Origin: Burkholderiaceae bacterium
GTDB taxonomy: Bacteria; Pseudomonadota; Gammaproteobacteria; Burkholderiales; Burkholderiaceae_C
Direction: 5' to 3'
DNA: 64,000 bases
Assembly (NCBI GenBank): GCA_023150375.1
Contig: JAKLLA010000010.1
Location: forward strand, 62,001 to 126,000
In this document: piece after piece, positions 24,706 to 32,939 of the stretch
Layout: every line of letters begins with the position of its first letter
Position numbering within the stretch: the first letter of the stretch is position 1
Notes under the pieces: model-generated
The model's input: only the letters and a program-made list of their open reading frames with translations
What the model was told of the DNA's origin: nothing
Databases searched by the model: none
Translations under genes and position numbers: made by a program

Positions 24706-25080
24706 ATGACTGCCCCGAACGACCCGCCTGGCGCCGCGACGCCGCTCAGCGATGCGCAGTACCGTGCCCTGGCCGAGCGCGTGCTCGGCGCCGTCGAGGC
24801 GACGGTGGACGCCTGGCTGCAGGACGATGTGATCGACATCGACAGCCAGCGCACCGGGGGGCTGCTGGAACTGGCCTTTCCGGGCGGCAGCAAGATCGTC
24901 CTGAACACCCAGCCGCCGCTGCAGGAACTGTGGCTGGCCGCGCGGGATGGCGGCTACCACTTCCGCTTCGTCGAGGGGCGCTGGTGCGACACCCGCAGCG
25001 GCGAGGACTTCTTTGCCCGCTTGTCAGCCTGTGCCTCCGCGCAGGCCGGACGACCACTGCGCTTCATGTCCGCCGACTGA
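24706..25080 (+). CDS. cyaY: Iron-sulphur cluster assembly protein CyaY (bacterial frataxin)
   Basis: This 124-residue frataxin homologue binds iron through an acidic helix and modulates the IscS cysteine desulphurase. It shows the family features: an N-terminal helix with Asp/Glu (VEATVDAWLQDDVIDIDSQRTG), the beta-sheet GLLELAFPGGSKIVLNTQPPLQELWLA (residues about 50-76) and the closing DFFARLSACAS. The ATG at 24706 is chosen over an ATG six bases upstream. It is divergent from the LptM-like gene and converges on the PBP1A gene with a 10-base gap. Confidence 0.92.
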   Translation: MTAPNDPPGAATPLSDAQYRALAERVLGAVEATVDAWLQDDVIDIDSQRTGGLLELAFPGGSKIVLNTQPPLQELWLAARDGGYHFRFVEGRWCDTRSGEDFFARLSACASAQAGRPLRFMSAD

Positions 25081-25090
25081 GCCGCGGCGG

Positions 25091-27469
25091 TCAGTTGCGG
25101 AACAGGTCGAGGATGCTGCGCCGCTCGTCCGGACTGGGCGCGGCCGGGGCGCTGGCCGCCGGGGGATCGTCCAGGCCGAGCGCCTCGATGCCGCCACCCT
25201 GGGTGTACTCCTCGTAGCGCCAGTCGCCGCCGATCTGCACCAGCCCGTCCGGCACCGCGTACTCGCTCACGGGCAGGCCACGCAGCGCAAAGCCCATGTA
25301 GTCGATCCAGACCGGCAAGGCCAGGCCGCCGCCGGTCTCGCGGTCGCCGAGCTTGCGGGGCTGGTCGTAGCCGATCCAGACCACCGCCACCAGCCCGGGA
25401 TCGGGCCCCTGGTAGCCGGCGAACCAGGCATCGATGGAGTCGTTCGTGGTGCCCGTCTTGCCGAACAGGTCGCTGCGGCGCAGGCTGGACTGGGCCCGCG
25501 CGGCGGTGCCGGAGCGTGTCACCTCCTGCAGCAGGCTGTTCATCACGAAGGCATTGCGGGCGTCGATGGCGCGCTGGGGCGGGGCCTGTGCGGCGTCGGG
25601 TGCGCGCGCCAGCACCTTGCCGTGCATGTCCGTGATGCGCAGGATCAGCCGCGGCCGGACCTGCCAGCCGCCGTTGGCGAACACCGCGTAGGCCTGCGCC
25701 ATCTGCAGCGGCGTCACCGTGCCGGCCCCCAGCGCCATGGTCAGGTAGGCCGGATGCCGTGCGGGCTCGAAGCCGAAGCGCGGGATCCACTGCTGCACCA
25801 CCTCCGGGCCCACCGCCTGCAGGACCCGGATGGACACCATGTTCTTCGACTTCGCCAGGCCGCGGCGCAGCGACATCGGGCCGTCGAACTGGCCGTCGTA
25901 GTTCTTCGGCTCCCAGGGCTGGCTGCCGGTGCTGCCCGCGTCGAAGAACAGCGGGGCATCGTTCACCACGGTAGACGGCGAGAAGCCGTGTTCCAGGGCC
26001 GCCGAGTAGACGAAGGGCTTGAAGCTCGAGCCCGGCTGCCGCCAGGCCTGCGTGACATGGTTGAACTTGTTGAGCTGGTAGTCGAAGCCGCCGACCAGCG
26101 CGCGGATGTCGCCGCTGTGCGGGTCGAGGGACACGAAGGCGCCCTCCACTTCGGGCAGCTGCAGCACCGACCAGCTGCCCCGGGGGCTGCGCTGCAGCCG
26201 CACCACCGAGCCGCGGCGGATGCGCAGGCTGGAGGCGGCCTGCGGTTTCAGGGCTGCGCCCACCGCGCGCAGGCCCTCGGGGCCGATGCGCAGGCCCTCG
26301 CCGCTGCGCAGCAGGGCGGCGACTTCGCGCGGGGAGGCCTCGGTGACGACGGCGGCCACCAGGTCGTCGTGGTCCGGGTACTCCTCCAGGGCCTCGGCCA
26401 CCCGGGTGTCCAGGCTCGCCGCATCGGCGGGCAGGTCGACATGGCCCTCGGGGCCGCGGTAGGGGCGGCGTCGCTCGAAGTCCAGCAGCGCGCGCCGCAG
26501 TGCCCGGTAGGCCACACCCTGGTCGCCCGAGCGCACTGTCAGGTGCACCTGCAGGCCGCGCGTGTAGGCATCCTCGCCGTACTGCCCGACGACCAGCTGG
26601 CGCACCGTCTCGGTGACGAAGTCGGCCGGTTGCGTCACCGGCCGGGCGGCGCGGTACTGCAGCGGCTGTGCGAGGGCGGCATCGCGCTGGGCCGCGTCGA
26701 TGAAGCCCTGCTCGGCCATGCGCTCGAGGATGTAGCGCTGGCGCTGCACAGCCCGCTTCGGATTGACGATGGGGTTGTAGGCCGACGGTGCCTTCGGCAG
26801 GCCGGCCAGCATCGCGGCTTCGGCCAGGCTCAGGTCGGCCAGCGGCTTGCCGAAATAGACCTCGCTGGCGGCGGCAAAGCCATGCGCCCGCTGTCCGAGG
26901 TAGATCTGGTTCATGTAGACCTCGAGGATCTTCTGCTTGCTCAGCAGGCGCTCGATCTTCAGGGACAGCAGGATTTCGTAGATCTTGCGCGTCAGCGTCT
27001 TTTCACTGGAGAGGTAGAAATTCCGCGCCACCTGCATCGTGATCGTCGAGGCCCCCTGGCTGCGCACCTCGCGCAGGTTTTCCAGGGCCGCGCGCAGCGC
27101 ACCGCGGTAATCCACGCCGCCGTGCTGGTAGAAACGGGCGTCCTCGATGGCGAGCACCGCGTCCTGCAGCACCTGGGGAATGCGTGAGATCGGCACGTAG
27201 TTGCGGCGCTCCTCGCCGAATTCGCCCAGCAGCACGCCGTCGGCCGAATAGATGCGCATCGGCAGCTTCGGTCGGTAGTCGACCAGACTGTGCACGTCCG
27301 GTAGCTTGGGGTAGGCTGAGGCCAGCGCAATGCCCAGCAGCAGGAGGGCCGAACATGCCAGCGTCAGTCCGCCCAGCAGCAGCCAGCCCAGCACACGCAG
27401 CGCAGTCCCCACGCCGGCCGGCAGGGCTCGGGGGGGCGCTGGGGCCGCGGGCCCGGGGGAATCGCTCAT
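25091..27469 (-). CDS. mrcA: Penicillin-binding protein 1A (bifunctional transglycosylase/transpeptidase)
   Basis: This 792-residue class A PBP polymerises and cross-links peptidoglycan. A single N-terminal membrane helix (about residues 28-52) precedes the GT51 glycosyltransferase with EDARFYQHGGVDYRG (about 109-123), GASTITMQVARN and KILEVYMNQIYLGQ. An OB-like insert follows (about 300-400). The transpeptidase has the SxxK motif in QPGSSFKPF (about 475-483), SKN and KTGTTNDS (about 670). It starts at an ATG 21 bases below a perfect -10 box. Its place directly upstream of, and divergent from, pilMNOPQ is conserved in many proteobacteria and links wall growth with pilus assembly by location. 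Confidence 0.95.
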   Translation of the reverse strand: MSDSPGPAAPAPPRALPAGVGTALRVLGWLLLGGLTLACSALLLLGIALASAYPKLPDVHSLVDYRPKLPMRIYSADGVLLGEFGEERRNYVPISRIPQVLQDAVLAIEDARFYQHGGVDYRGALRAALENLREVRSQGASTITMQVARNFYLSSEKTLTRKIYEILLSLKIERLLSKQKILEVYMNQIYLGQRAHGFAAASEVYFGKPLADLSLAEAAMLAGLPKAPSAYNPIVNPKRAVQRQRYILERMAEQGFIDAAQRDAALAQPLQYRAARPVTQPADFVTETVRQLVVGQYGEDAYTRGLQVHLTVRSGDQGVAYRALRRALLDFERRRPYRGPEGHVDLPADAASLDTRVAEALEEYPDHDDLVAAVVTEASPREVAALLRSGEGLRIGPEGLRAVGAALKPQAASSLRIRRGSVVRLQRSPRGSWSVLQLPEVEGAFVSLDPHSGDIRALVGGFDYQLNKFNHVTQAWRQPGSSFKPFVYSAALEHGFSPSTVVNDAPLFFDAGSTGSQPWEPKNYDGQFDGPMSLRRGLAKSKNMVSIRVLQAVGPEVVQQWIPRFGFEPARHPAYLTMALGAGTVTPLQMAQAYAVFANGGWQVRPRLILRITDMHGKVLARAPDAAQAPPQRAIDARNAFVMNSLLQEVTRSGTAARAQSSLRRSDLFGKTGTTNDSIDAWFAGYQGPDPGLVAVVWIGYDQPRKLGDRETGGGLALPVWIDYMGFALRGLPVSEYAVPDGLVQIGGDWRYEEYTQGGGIEALGLDDPPAASAPAAPSPDERRSILDLFRN

Positions 27470-27496
27470 CGGAAGTGGTCGGCAAAGGCGAGCCGG

Positions 27497-27502
27497 ATTA
27501 TA
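27497..27502 (-). promoter_or_regulatory. -10 box of the PBP1A gene
   Basis: The minus strand reads TATAAT, a perfect -10 hexamer, 27 bases upstream of the PBP1A start. The -35 region is poor (ACCGGA at 18 bases). Expected start of transcription is near 27490. Confidence 0.5.
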
Positions 27503-27624
27503 GAAAGGCCCCGCTCACGATCCGGTACGCTGCGAACCGTCGGTCGCGGGCTCTACCGGGGCATGATGGCATCCTGGGGCGGTCGCCCGCGTGTTCCGTT
27601 TGCAACGTGGGAGGAGTGACAAAA

Positions 27625-27681
27625 ATGGAAAAGTCTTTGTGCATCAAGCACTTTGTTGCTAGCATTGAAGTAACTTATTAA
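27625..27681 (+). CDS. Possible 18-codon small ORF ahead of pilM
   Basis: An ATG with GGAGGAG eight bases upstream opens an 18-residue frame, MEKSLCIKHFVASIEVTY, ending in TAA. The segment is strikingly A/T-rich against the 70% GC background. It overlaps good promoter hexamers for pilM, so the base composition may reflect a promoter rather than a peptide. Either the peptide is a leader, or the frame is chance. Confidence is low. Confidence 0.25.
   Translation: MEKSLCIKHFVASIEVTY
27653..27681 (+). promoter_or_regulatory. Candidate promoter of the pilMNOPQ operon
   Basis: TTGTTG (27653-27658) and TATTAA (27676-27681) are 17 bases apart. An overlapping alternative is TTGTGC (27637-27642) with TAGCAT (27660-27665), also 17 apart. 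Both lie in the A/T-rich patch 40-60 bases before the pilM start. Confidence 0.5.
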
Positions 27682-27720
27682 CAGTCCGTCTGCAGCGGGT
27701 GTGGACCATTGGGGAAACGC

Positions 27721-28800
27721 GTGAGCTTTCTTGACATCCTGTTGGGTCGCAAGCATGCGTCGCTGATCGGACTGGATATCAGCTCGTCGAGCGCCAAGCT
27801 GGTCGAGCTGGGCCAGACCGCTGCCGGCGAGTACGTGGTCGAGCGCTTTGCCAGCGAGCCCTTCGAGAAGGGCTGGATCACCGACGGCCAGATCGAGAAG
27901 TTCGACGAGGTGGCCGAAGCGGTGCGCCGGGTGGTGGCCAAGAGCGGCACGCGCACCAAGCAGGTCGCGATGGCGATGCCGCAGTCGGCCGTGATCACCA
28001 AGAAGATCGTGCTGCCCGGCGGGCTGCGCGAGGAGGAGCTGGAGCTGCAGGTCGAGGCCGAGGCGAACCAGTACATCCCCTTCTCGCTCGACGAGGTGAG
28101 CCTGGACTTCTGCATCATCGGCCCGGGTTCGGACGTGATGGGCGACGTCGAGGTGCTCATCGCCGCCTCGCGCAAGGATCGCGTGCAGGATCGCCAGGGC
28201 CTGGCGGAGGCGGCCGGGCTCAAGCCGGTGATCCTGGACATCGAGTCGAACGTCTCGCGCCTGGCCATCGGGCGGGTCATCGCCACCTTGCCCAACGAGG
28301 GGCGCGACGCCCTGGTCGCGCTGTTCGAGATCGGCGCCGACACCACCAGCCTGAAGGTGCTGCGCGACGAGGAGATCCTCTACGACCGTGATCAGGCCTT
28401 CGGCGGCGCCCAGCTGACCCAGCTGATCTCGCGCCAGTACGGCCTGTCCTTCGAGGAGGCCGAGCACAAGAAGCTGGCCGGCGACCTGCCCGAAGACTAC
28501 GAGAACGGCCTGCTGGCGCCCTTCGTGGACAGTCTGGCGCAGGAGATCGGGCGGGCACTGCAGTACTTCTTCACCAGCACGCCGCACCACAAGGTGCACT
28601 ACGTGATGCTGTCGGGCGGTACCGCGACGCTGCCGGGCCTGAAGGACCGGGTCACCGAGCTGACCGGCTTCGCCTCGATGGTGGTCAATCCCTTCGAGGG
28701 CATGAAGATCGGCTCCGCGGTGCGCGAGAGCAAGCTGCGCCGCGAGGCGTCGTCCTACCTGACGGCCTGCGGACTGGCGATGCGGAGGTTCCTGCAATGA
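27721..28800 (+). CDS. pilM: Type IV pilus assembly protein PilM
   Basis: This 359-residue actin-like cytoplasmic ATP-binding protein recruits PilN to form the inner-membrane ring of the type IV pilus. Motifs are IGLDISSSSAKLVEL (phosphate 1, about residues 16-30), ALFEIGADTTSLKVL (phosphate 2, about 200-214) and YVMLSGGTATLPGL (adenosine region, about 298-311). The start is a GTG at 27721 (SFLDILLGRK follows) with GGGGAAA upstream; a TTG 12 bases earlier is also in frame. It is the first gene of pilMNOPQ; the stop overlaps pilN by 4 bases. Confidence 0.95.
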   Translation: MSFLDILLGRKHASLIGLDISSSSAKLVELGQTAAGEYVVERFASEPFEKGWITDGQIEKFDEVAEAVRRVVAKSGTRTKQVAMAMPQSAVITKKIVLPGGLREEELELQVEAEANQYIPFSLDEVSLDFCIIGPGSDVMGDVEVLIAASRKDRVQDRQGLAEAAGLKPVILDIESNVSRLAIGRVIATLPNEGRDALVALFEIGADTTSLKVLRDEEILYDRDQAFGGAQLTQLISRQYGLSFEEAEHKKLAGDLPEDYENGLLAPFVDSLAQEIGRALQYFFTSTPHHKVHYVMLSGGTATLPGLKDRVTELTGFASMVVNPFEGMKIGSAVRESKLRREASSYLTACGLAMRRFLQ

Positions 28801-29453
28801 TCCTGATCAACCTCCTGCCTCACCGGGAAGAGAAACGCAGGCGCCGCAAGCAGGCCTTCTTCGTCGCGCTCGGCCTGGCCGCACTGGCCGGCCTGATGGT
28901 GGTGGGGGCCTGGTACGTCGTGCTGCTGGAGATGACCCACCTGCAGCAGGCGCGCAACGAGTTCCTGCAGTCCGAGATCCAGCGGCTGGAAGGCCAGATC
29001 AAGGACATCGCCTCGCTGAAGTCCGAGATCGAGGCGCTCAAGGCGCGGCAGAAGGTGGTCGAGGACTTCCAGATCGACCGCAACATGCCGGTGCACCTGC
29101 TCAACGAACTGGTGGCGCAGACGCCCGAGGGCGTTTACCTGAGCACGATCCGTCAGGACGGCCAGGGCGTCGCGGTCAGCGGGGTGGCGCAGACCAACGA
29201 GCGGGTGTCCGAATTCCTGCGCAACACCGCCTACCACGCGACCTGGCTGGAGCGGCCCGAGCTGGTGGAGATCAAGGCCACCCAGGTCGGCGCCGGCGGG
29301 CAGGCCCGTGAGGCGCGCCGGCTGTTCGAGTTCTCGGTCCGGCTGACGCTCAAGCGTCCGCAGGATCTGGAGGCGCAGGCGGCGGCCGCACGGGCGTCGG
29401 AGGCGGCGTCGCGTCCGGCCGGCGCGCCCGGTCCGGCGGCCTCGGCCTCGTGA
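28797..29453 (+). CDS. pilN: Type IV pilus inner-membrane protein PilN
   Basis: This 218-residue bitopic protein begins with the PilM-binding peptide MILINLLPHREEKRRRRK, the diagnostic INLLPHR motif. A transmembrane helix (about residues 22-42), a coiled coil (about 45-90) and a ferredoxin-like periplasmic domain follow. It pairs with PilO and docks PilM. The ATG overlaps the pilM stop by 4 bases. The last 20 residues are an Ala/Ser/Pro-rich tail slightly longer than usual. Confidence 0.95.
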   Translation: MILINLLPHREEKRRRRKQAFFVALGLAALAGLMVVGAWYVVLLEMTHLQQARNEFLQSEIQRLEGQIKDIASLKSEIEALKARQKVVEDFQIDRNMPVHLLNELVAQTPEGVYLSTIRQDGQGVAVSGVAQTNERVSEFLRNTAYHATWLERPELVEIKATQVGAGGQAREARRLFEFSVRLTLKRPQDLEAQAAAARASEAASRPAGAPGPAASAS

Positions 29454-29463
29454 AGGAGCGGCG

Positions 29464-30168
29464 ATGGCCACGACACGCAATCTGAACATCGACCTCGAGG
29501 CCCTGCTGGCCGACGCGACCGGACAGTTCCGCGATCTCAACACCGCCGAGCCGGGCCAGTGGCCCCTGCTGCCCAAGATCGCTGCCTGGCTGGTGGCCGC
29601 CGTGGTGATGGTGGTGATCGGCTGGTTCGGCATCGTCTCGCCGGCCACCGAGGAGCTGGCCGCCGAAGAGGCCCGCGAGCTCGAGCTCAAGGACCAGTAC
29701 CGTGCCAAGCTGGCCCAGGCGATCAACCTGGACGAGCTGCGCAAGCAGAAGCTGCAGGTGCAGGAGTACGTGACCCAGCTCGAGCGGCAGCTGCCCGGCA
29801 AGGCCGAGATGGACGCGCTGCTGTCGGACATCAACCAGGCCGGCCTGGGCCGGGGTCTGCAGTTCGAGCTGTTCCGCCCCGGCCAGGTCATCGTGCGCGA
29901 CTACTACGCCGAGCTGCCCATCGCGGTGCGCGTGACCGGCCGCTACCACGACATGGGGGCCTTCGCGGCCGACATCGCCAACCTCTCGCGCATCGTGACC
30001 CTGCACAACCTGACCATCACCACCGCCGGCAACCCCAACCCCGCCGGCCTGCTGTCGATGGAGGCCACGGCGCGCACCTACCGCTATCTCGACCAGGCCG
30101 AGATCGAGGAGCGCCGCAACGCCGAGGCCAAGGCCCGTGCCGCCAAGCGTTCGGGAGAAGGCCAATGA
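29464..30168 (+). CDS. pilO: Type IV pilus inner-membrane protein PilO
   Basis: This 234-residue bitopic protein has a cytoplasmic N-terminus (about 38 residues), a transmembrane helix (IAAWLVAAVVMVVIGWFGIV), coiled coils (about 60-110) and the PilO ferredoxin-like domain with LPGKAEMDALLSDINQAGLG and a FRPGQ turn. It forms a heterodimer with PilN and contacts PilP, setting the alignment complex between the inner membrane and the PilQ secretin. GAAGGAG precedes the ATG by six bases. The stop overlaps pilP. Confidence 0.95.
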   Translation: MATTRNLNIDLEALLADATGQFRDLNTAEPGQWPLLPKIAAWLVAAVVMVVIGWFGIVSPATEELAAEEARELELKDQYRAKLAQAINLDELRKQKLQVQEYVTQLERQLPGKAEMDALLSDINQAGLGRGLQFELFRPGQVIVRDYYAELPIAVRVTGRYHDMGAFAADIANLSRIVTLHNLTITTAGNPNPAGLLSMEATARTYRYLDQAEIEERRNAEAKARAAKRSGEGQ

Positions 30169-30707
30169 GCCTGCGACCTGCCCTGACCGCGCTGCTGGGC
30201 GCCCTCGCCCTGACCGCCTGCAGCAGTCCGCACGAGGAGCTGCAGGAGTGGATGGATCAGCAGCGCCGCGAGGCCAAGCCGCGCGTGTCCCCGCTGGTGC
30301 CGCCGCGCCGCTTCGACCCGCAGCCCTACACGGGCGCCCAGGCAGTGGAGCCCTTCAGCACACAGAAGCTGCAGGTGGCGCTCAAGCGCGAGACGCAGGA
30401 GCCCAACTCCCTGCTGGCCGCCGAGATGCGCCGTCGGCGCGAGCCCCTGGAGGCCTATCCGCTCGATGCGCTGACGATGGTCGGCAGCGTCAGCCGGCGC
30501 GGTGCGCCCAGCGCGCTGATCCGGGCGGACAATCTGCTGTATCAGATCAAGGTGGGTGACTACCTCGGCCAGAACTACGGCCGGGTCACCCGGATCACCG
30601 AAACCGAGATCGTGCTGCGCGAGATCGTGCAGGACACCGTCGGCGAATGGGTCGAGCGCACGAGCACGCTGACGCTCCAGGAGCGTCCTCAGGAGAAGGG
30701 TCGATGA
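30165..30707 (+). CDS. pilP: Type IV pilus lipoprotein PilP
   Basis: This 180-residue inner-membrane-anchored lipoprotein has the lipobox LTAC near residue 20, followed by an unstructured stretch that binds PilN/PilO (residues about 25-90). The beta-sandwich HR-like domain has ALTMVGSV, LIRADNLLYQIKVGDYLGQNYGRV and an EIVLREIVQD strand. It links the PilMNO complex to the N0 domain of PilQ, parallel to GspC-GspD. It overlaps pilO and pilQ by 4 bases each. Confidence 0.94.
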   Translation: MSLRPALTALLGALALTACSSPHEELQEWMDQQRREAKPRVSPLVPPRRFDPQPYTGAQAVEPFSTQKLQVALKRETQEPNSLLAAEMRRRREPLEAYPLDALTMVGSVSRRGAPSALIRADNLLYQIKVGDYLGQNYGRVTRITETEIVLREIVQDTVGEWVERTSTLTLQERPQEKGR

Positions 30708-32908
30708 AGCACATCGAGGACAAGGCGGCCCAGCGCCGCGGGCGCGCGGCGCAGGCAGCGTGGCTGCTCGCCGGCGCGCTGCCGATGCTGGCCTGGGCGG
30801 ATCCCGCCATCCAGGCCGTCCAGGGCGCTCAGCAGGGCGGCAATGAGGTCGTCCGCATCGAGCTCAGCGAACCGCTGGCCGCGCTGCCCCGGGGCTTCGT
30901 GCTGCAGACGCCGCCGCGCATCGCGCTGGACCTGCCGGGGGTGTCGAACGCCAGCGGTCGCAACGCCCAGGAGCTGAACCTGGGCAACCTGCGCTCGGTG
31001 GCGATGGCCCAGGCCGGCGATCGCACCCGGGTGGTGTTCAACCTCAAGCAGGCGACCCAGTACCGTGCCGAACTGCAGGGCAAGACCCTGGTGGTCACGC
31101 TCGAGCCGGTGCCGATGGCCGCGCCCGCCGTGGCGGCCGACCGGCCCGCCCAGGCCGCCGCGGCGGCGGCGGCCAGCGAGCCGGTGCATTTCGCCGAGAG
31201 CCAGAACGCCCAGGCCGAGCGCATCCGCGACGTCGACTTCCGGCGCGGCCGCGACGGCGCCGGCCGCGTGGTGGTCGAGCTGCCCAGCACCCAGGTGGGC
31301 GTGGACATCCGTCAGCAGGGCCAGAACCTGGTGGTCGAGTTCCTGCGCTCGCAGCTGCCCGCCAACCTGCGCCGACGCCTGGACGTCACCGACTTCGGCA
31401 CGCCGGTGCAGGCCGTCTCGACCGTGCAGGTGGGCGACCGGGTGCGCATGACCGTCGAGCCGCGCGGTGCCTGGGAGCACAGCGCTTACCAGACCGACAA
31501 CCAGTTCGTGCTCGAGGTGCGTCCGCAGAAGGTCGACCCCCAGAAGCTCACCGCCGGGCCGGGCTACAACGGCGAGAAGCTGTCGCTGAACTTCCAGAGC
31601 ATCGAGGTGCGCTCGCTGCTGCAGGTCATTGCCGACTTCACCAACTTCAACATCGTCACCAGCGACAGCGTGACCGGCAGCGTCACCCTGCGCCTGAAGG
31701 ACGTGCCCTGGGACCAGGCGCTGGACATCATCATGCAGGCCAAGGGCCTGGGGGTGAAGAAGTCCGGCAACGTGCTCTGGGTGGCGCCCAAGGACGAACT
31801 GGCCGCCAAGGAGAAGCAGGACCTCGAGGCCAAGGCCCAGGTGGCCGCGCTCGAGCCGTTGCGCACGCAGTCCTTCCAGCTCAACTACACCAAGGCCGAG
31901 GAAGTGGCCAAGGGCCTGACCGGGCAGCAGCTCGGCAGCGGCGGCGGGGGGAGCAACAGCACCCGCATCCTGTCGCCGCGCGGCAGCGTGATCGCGGAGA
32001 TGCGCACCAACCAGCTCTTCGTCAGCGACATCCCGGCCAAGCTCGAGGAGATCGGCCAGCTGATCTCCAAGATCGACGTGCCGGTGCGCCAGGTGATGAT
32101 CGAGGCGCGCATCGTCGAAGCCGAGGACACCTTCGGCCGCGCGCTGGGCGTGCGCCTGGGCGGCAACGACCTGCGCGGCGTCAACGGCGGCGTGCCGGGC
32201 TGGCGCGCGGCGGGCAGCAACCGCATCGCGGTGGGCGGCAACTACGCCTCCATCGGCGACACCACGCTGCAGACCTCCAGCGCATCGGCCTTCACCGACA
32301 CCCAGTTCGTCGCCCTGCCGGCCAACACCAGCTCGATGGGCGGCGCCACCGCGGCGACCTTCGCGCTGTCGCTGTTCGGGGCGGCATCGAACCGCTTCCT
32401 CAACCTGGAGCTCTCCGCGCTGGAGGCCGAGGGCAAGGGCAAGCTGGTGTCCAGCCCGCGCGTGATCACGGCCGACCAGGTCAAGGCGCTGATCGAGCAG
32501 GGCACCGAGCTGCCCTACCAGACTGCCACCTCGAGCGGTGCGACCGCGATCTCCTTCCGCAAGGCCAACCTCAAGCTGGAGGTCACGCCGCAGATCACGC
32601 CCGAGGGCAACATCATCCTCGACGTGGACGTGAACAAGGACAGCGTGGGCCAGCAGACTGCCGCCGGCTACGCGATCAACACCAAGCACGTGAAGACCCA
32701 GGTGCTGGTGGAGAACGGCGGCACGGTGGTGATCGGCGGCATCTTCGAGACCACCGAGACCGAGTCCGTCAACAAGGTGCCGCTGCTGGGCGACATCCCC
32801 TACCTGGGCGCGCTGTTCCGCAACAAGACCCGCGCGGCCAACAAGACCGAACTGCTGGTGTTCCTGACGCCCAAGGTGATCACCGACCGCAATGCGGCGG
32901 CGCGCTGA
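30704..32908 (+). CDS. pilQ: Type IV pilus secretin PilQ
   Basis: This 734-residue outer-membrane secretin is the exit pore for the type IV pilus. A signal peptide ends near residue 32 (LAWA-DPAIQ). Two AMIN domains (about 35-130 and 160-280) for peptidoglycan binding, an STN/N0 domain (about 295-360), N1 and the secretin core (about 480-730) follow. Core motifs are VRQVMIEARIVEAEDTFGR, LVSSPRVITADQ and VPLLGDIPYLGALFR. The ATG at 30704 overlaps the pilP stop by 4 bases; the frame is open upstream only inside pilP. It is the last pil gene in the operon. Confidence 0.95.
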   Translation: MKHIEDKAAQRRGRAAQAAWLLAGALPMLAWADPAIQAVQGAQQGGNEVVRIELSEPLAALPRGFVLQTPPRIALDLPGVSNASGRNAQELNLGNLRSVAMAQAGDRTRVVFNLKQATQYRAELQGKTLVVTLEPVPMAAPAVAADRPAQAAAAAAASEPVHFAESQNAQAERIRDVDFRRGRDGAGRVVVELPSTQVGVDIRQQGQNLVVEFLRSQLPANLRRRLDVTDFGTPVQAVSTVQVGDRVRMTVEPRGAWEHSAYQTDNQFVLEVRPQKVDPQKLTAGPGYNGEKLSLNFQSIEVRSLLQVIADFTNFNIVTSDSVTGSVTLRLKDVPWDQALDIIMQAKGLGVKKSGNVLWVAPKDELAAKEKQDLEAKAQVAALEPLRTQSFQLNYTKAEEVAKGLTGQQLGSGGGGSNSTRILSPRGSVIAEMRTNQLFVSDIPAKLEEIGQLISKIDVPVRQVMIEARIVEAEDTFGRALGVRLGGNDLRGVNGGVPGWRAAGSNRIAVGGNYASIGDTTLQTSSASAFTDTQFVALPANTSSMGGATAATFALSLFGAASNRFLNLELSALEAEGKGKLVSSPRVITADQVKALIEQGTELPYQTATSSGATAISFRKANLKLEVTPQITPEGNIILDVDVNKDSVGQQTAAGYAINTKHVKTQVLVENGGTVVIGGIFETTETESVNKVPLLGDIPYLGALFRNKTRAANKTELLVFLTPKVITDRNAAAR

Positions 32909-32939
32909 GGCCGGCCTGAACCCACACGGGAGCAATGAG

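Noticed and set aside
30704-32908. pilQ and gspD as duplicated secretins from one system
   Set aside because: Each sits in its own complete operon with matching partners (PilP AMIN-type versus GspC HR-type), so they serve different machines.
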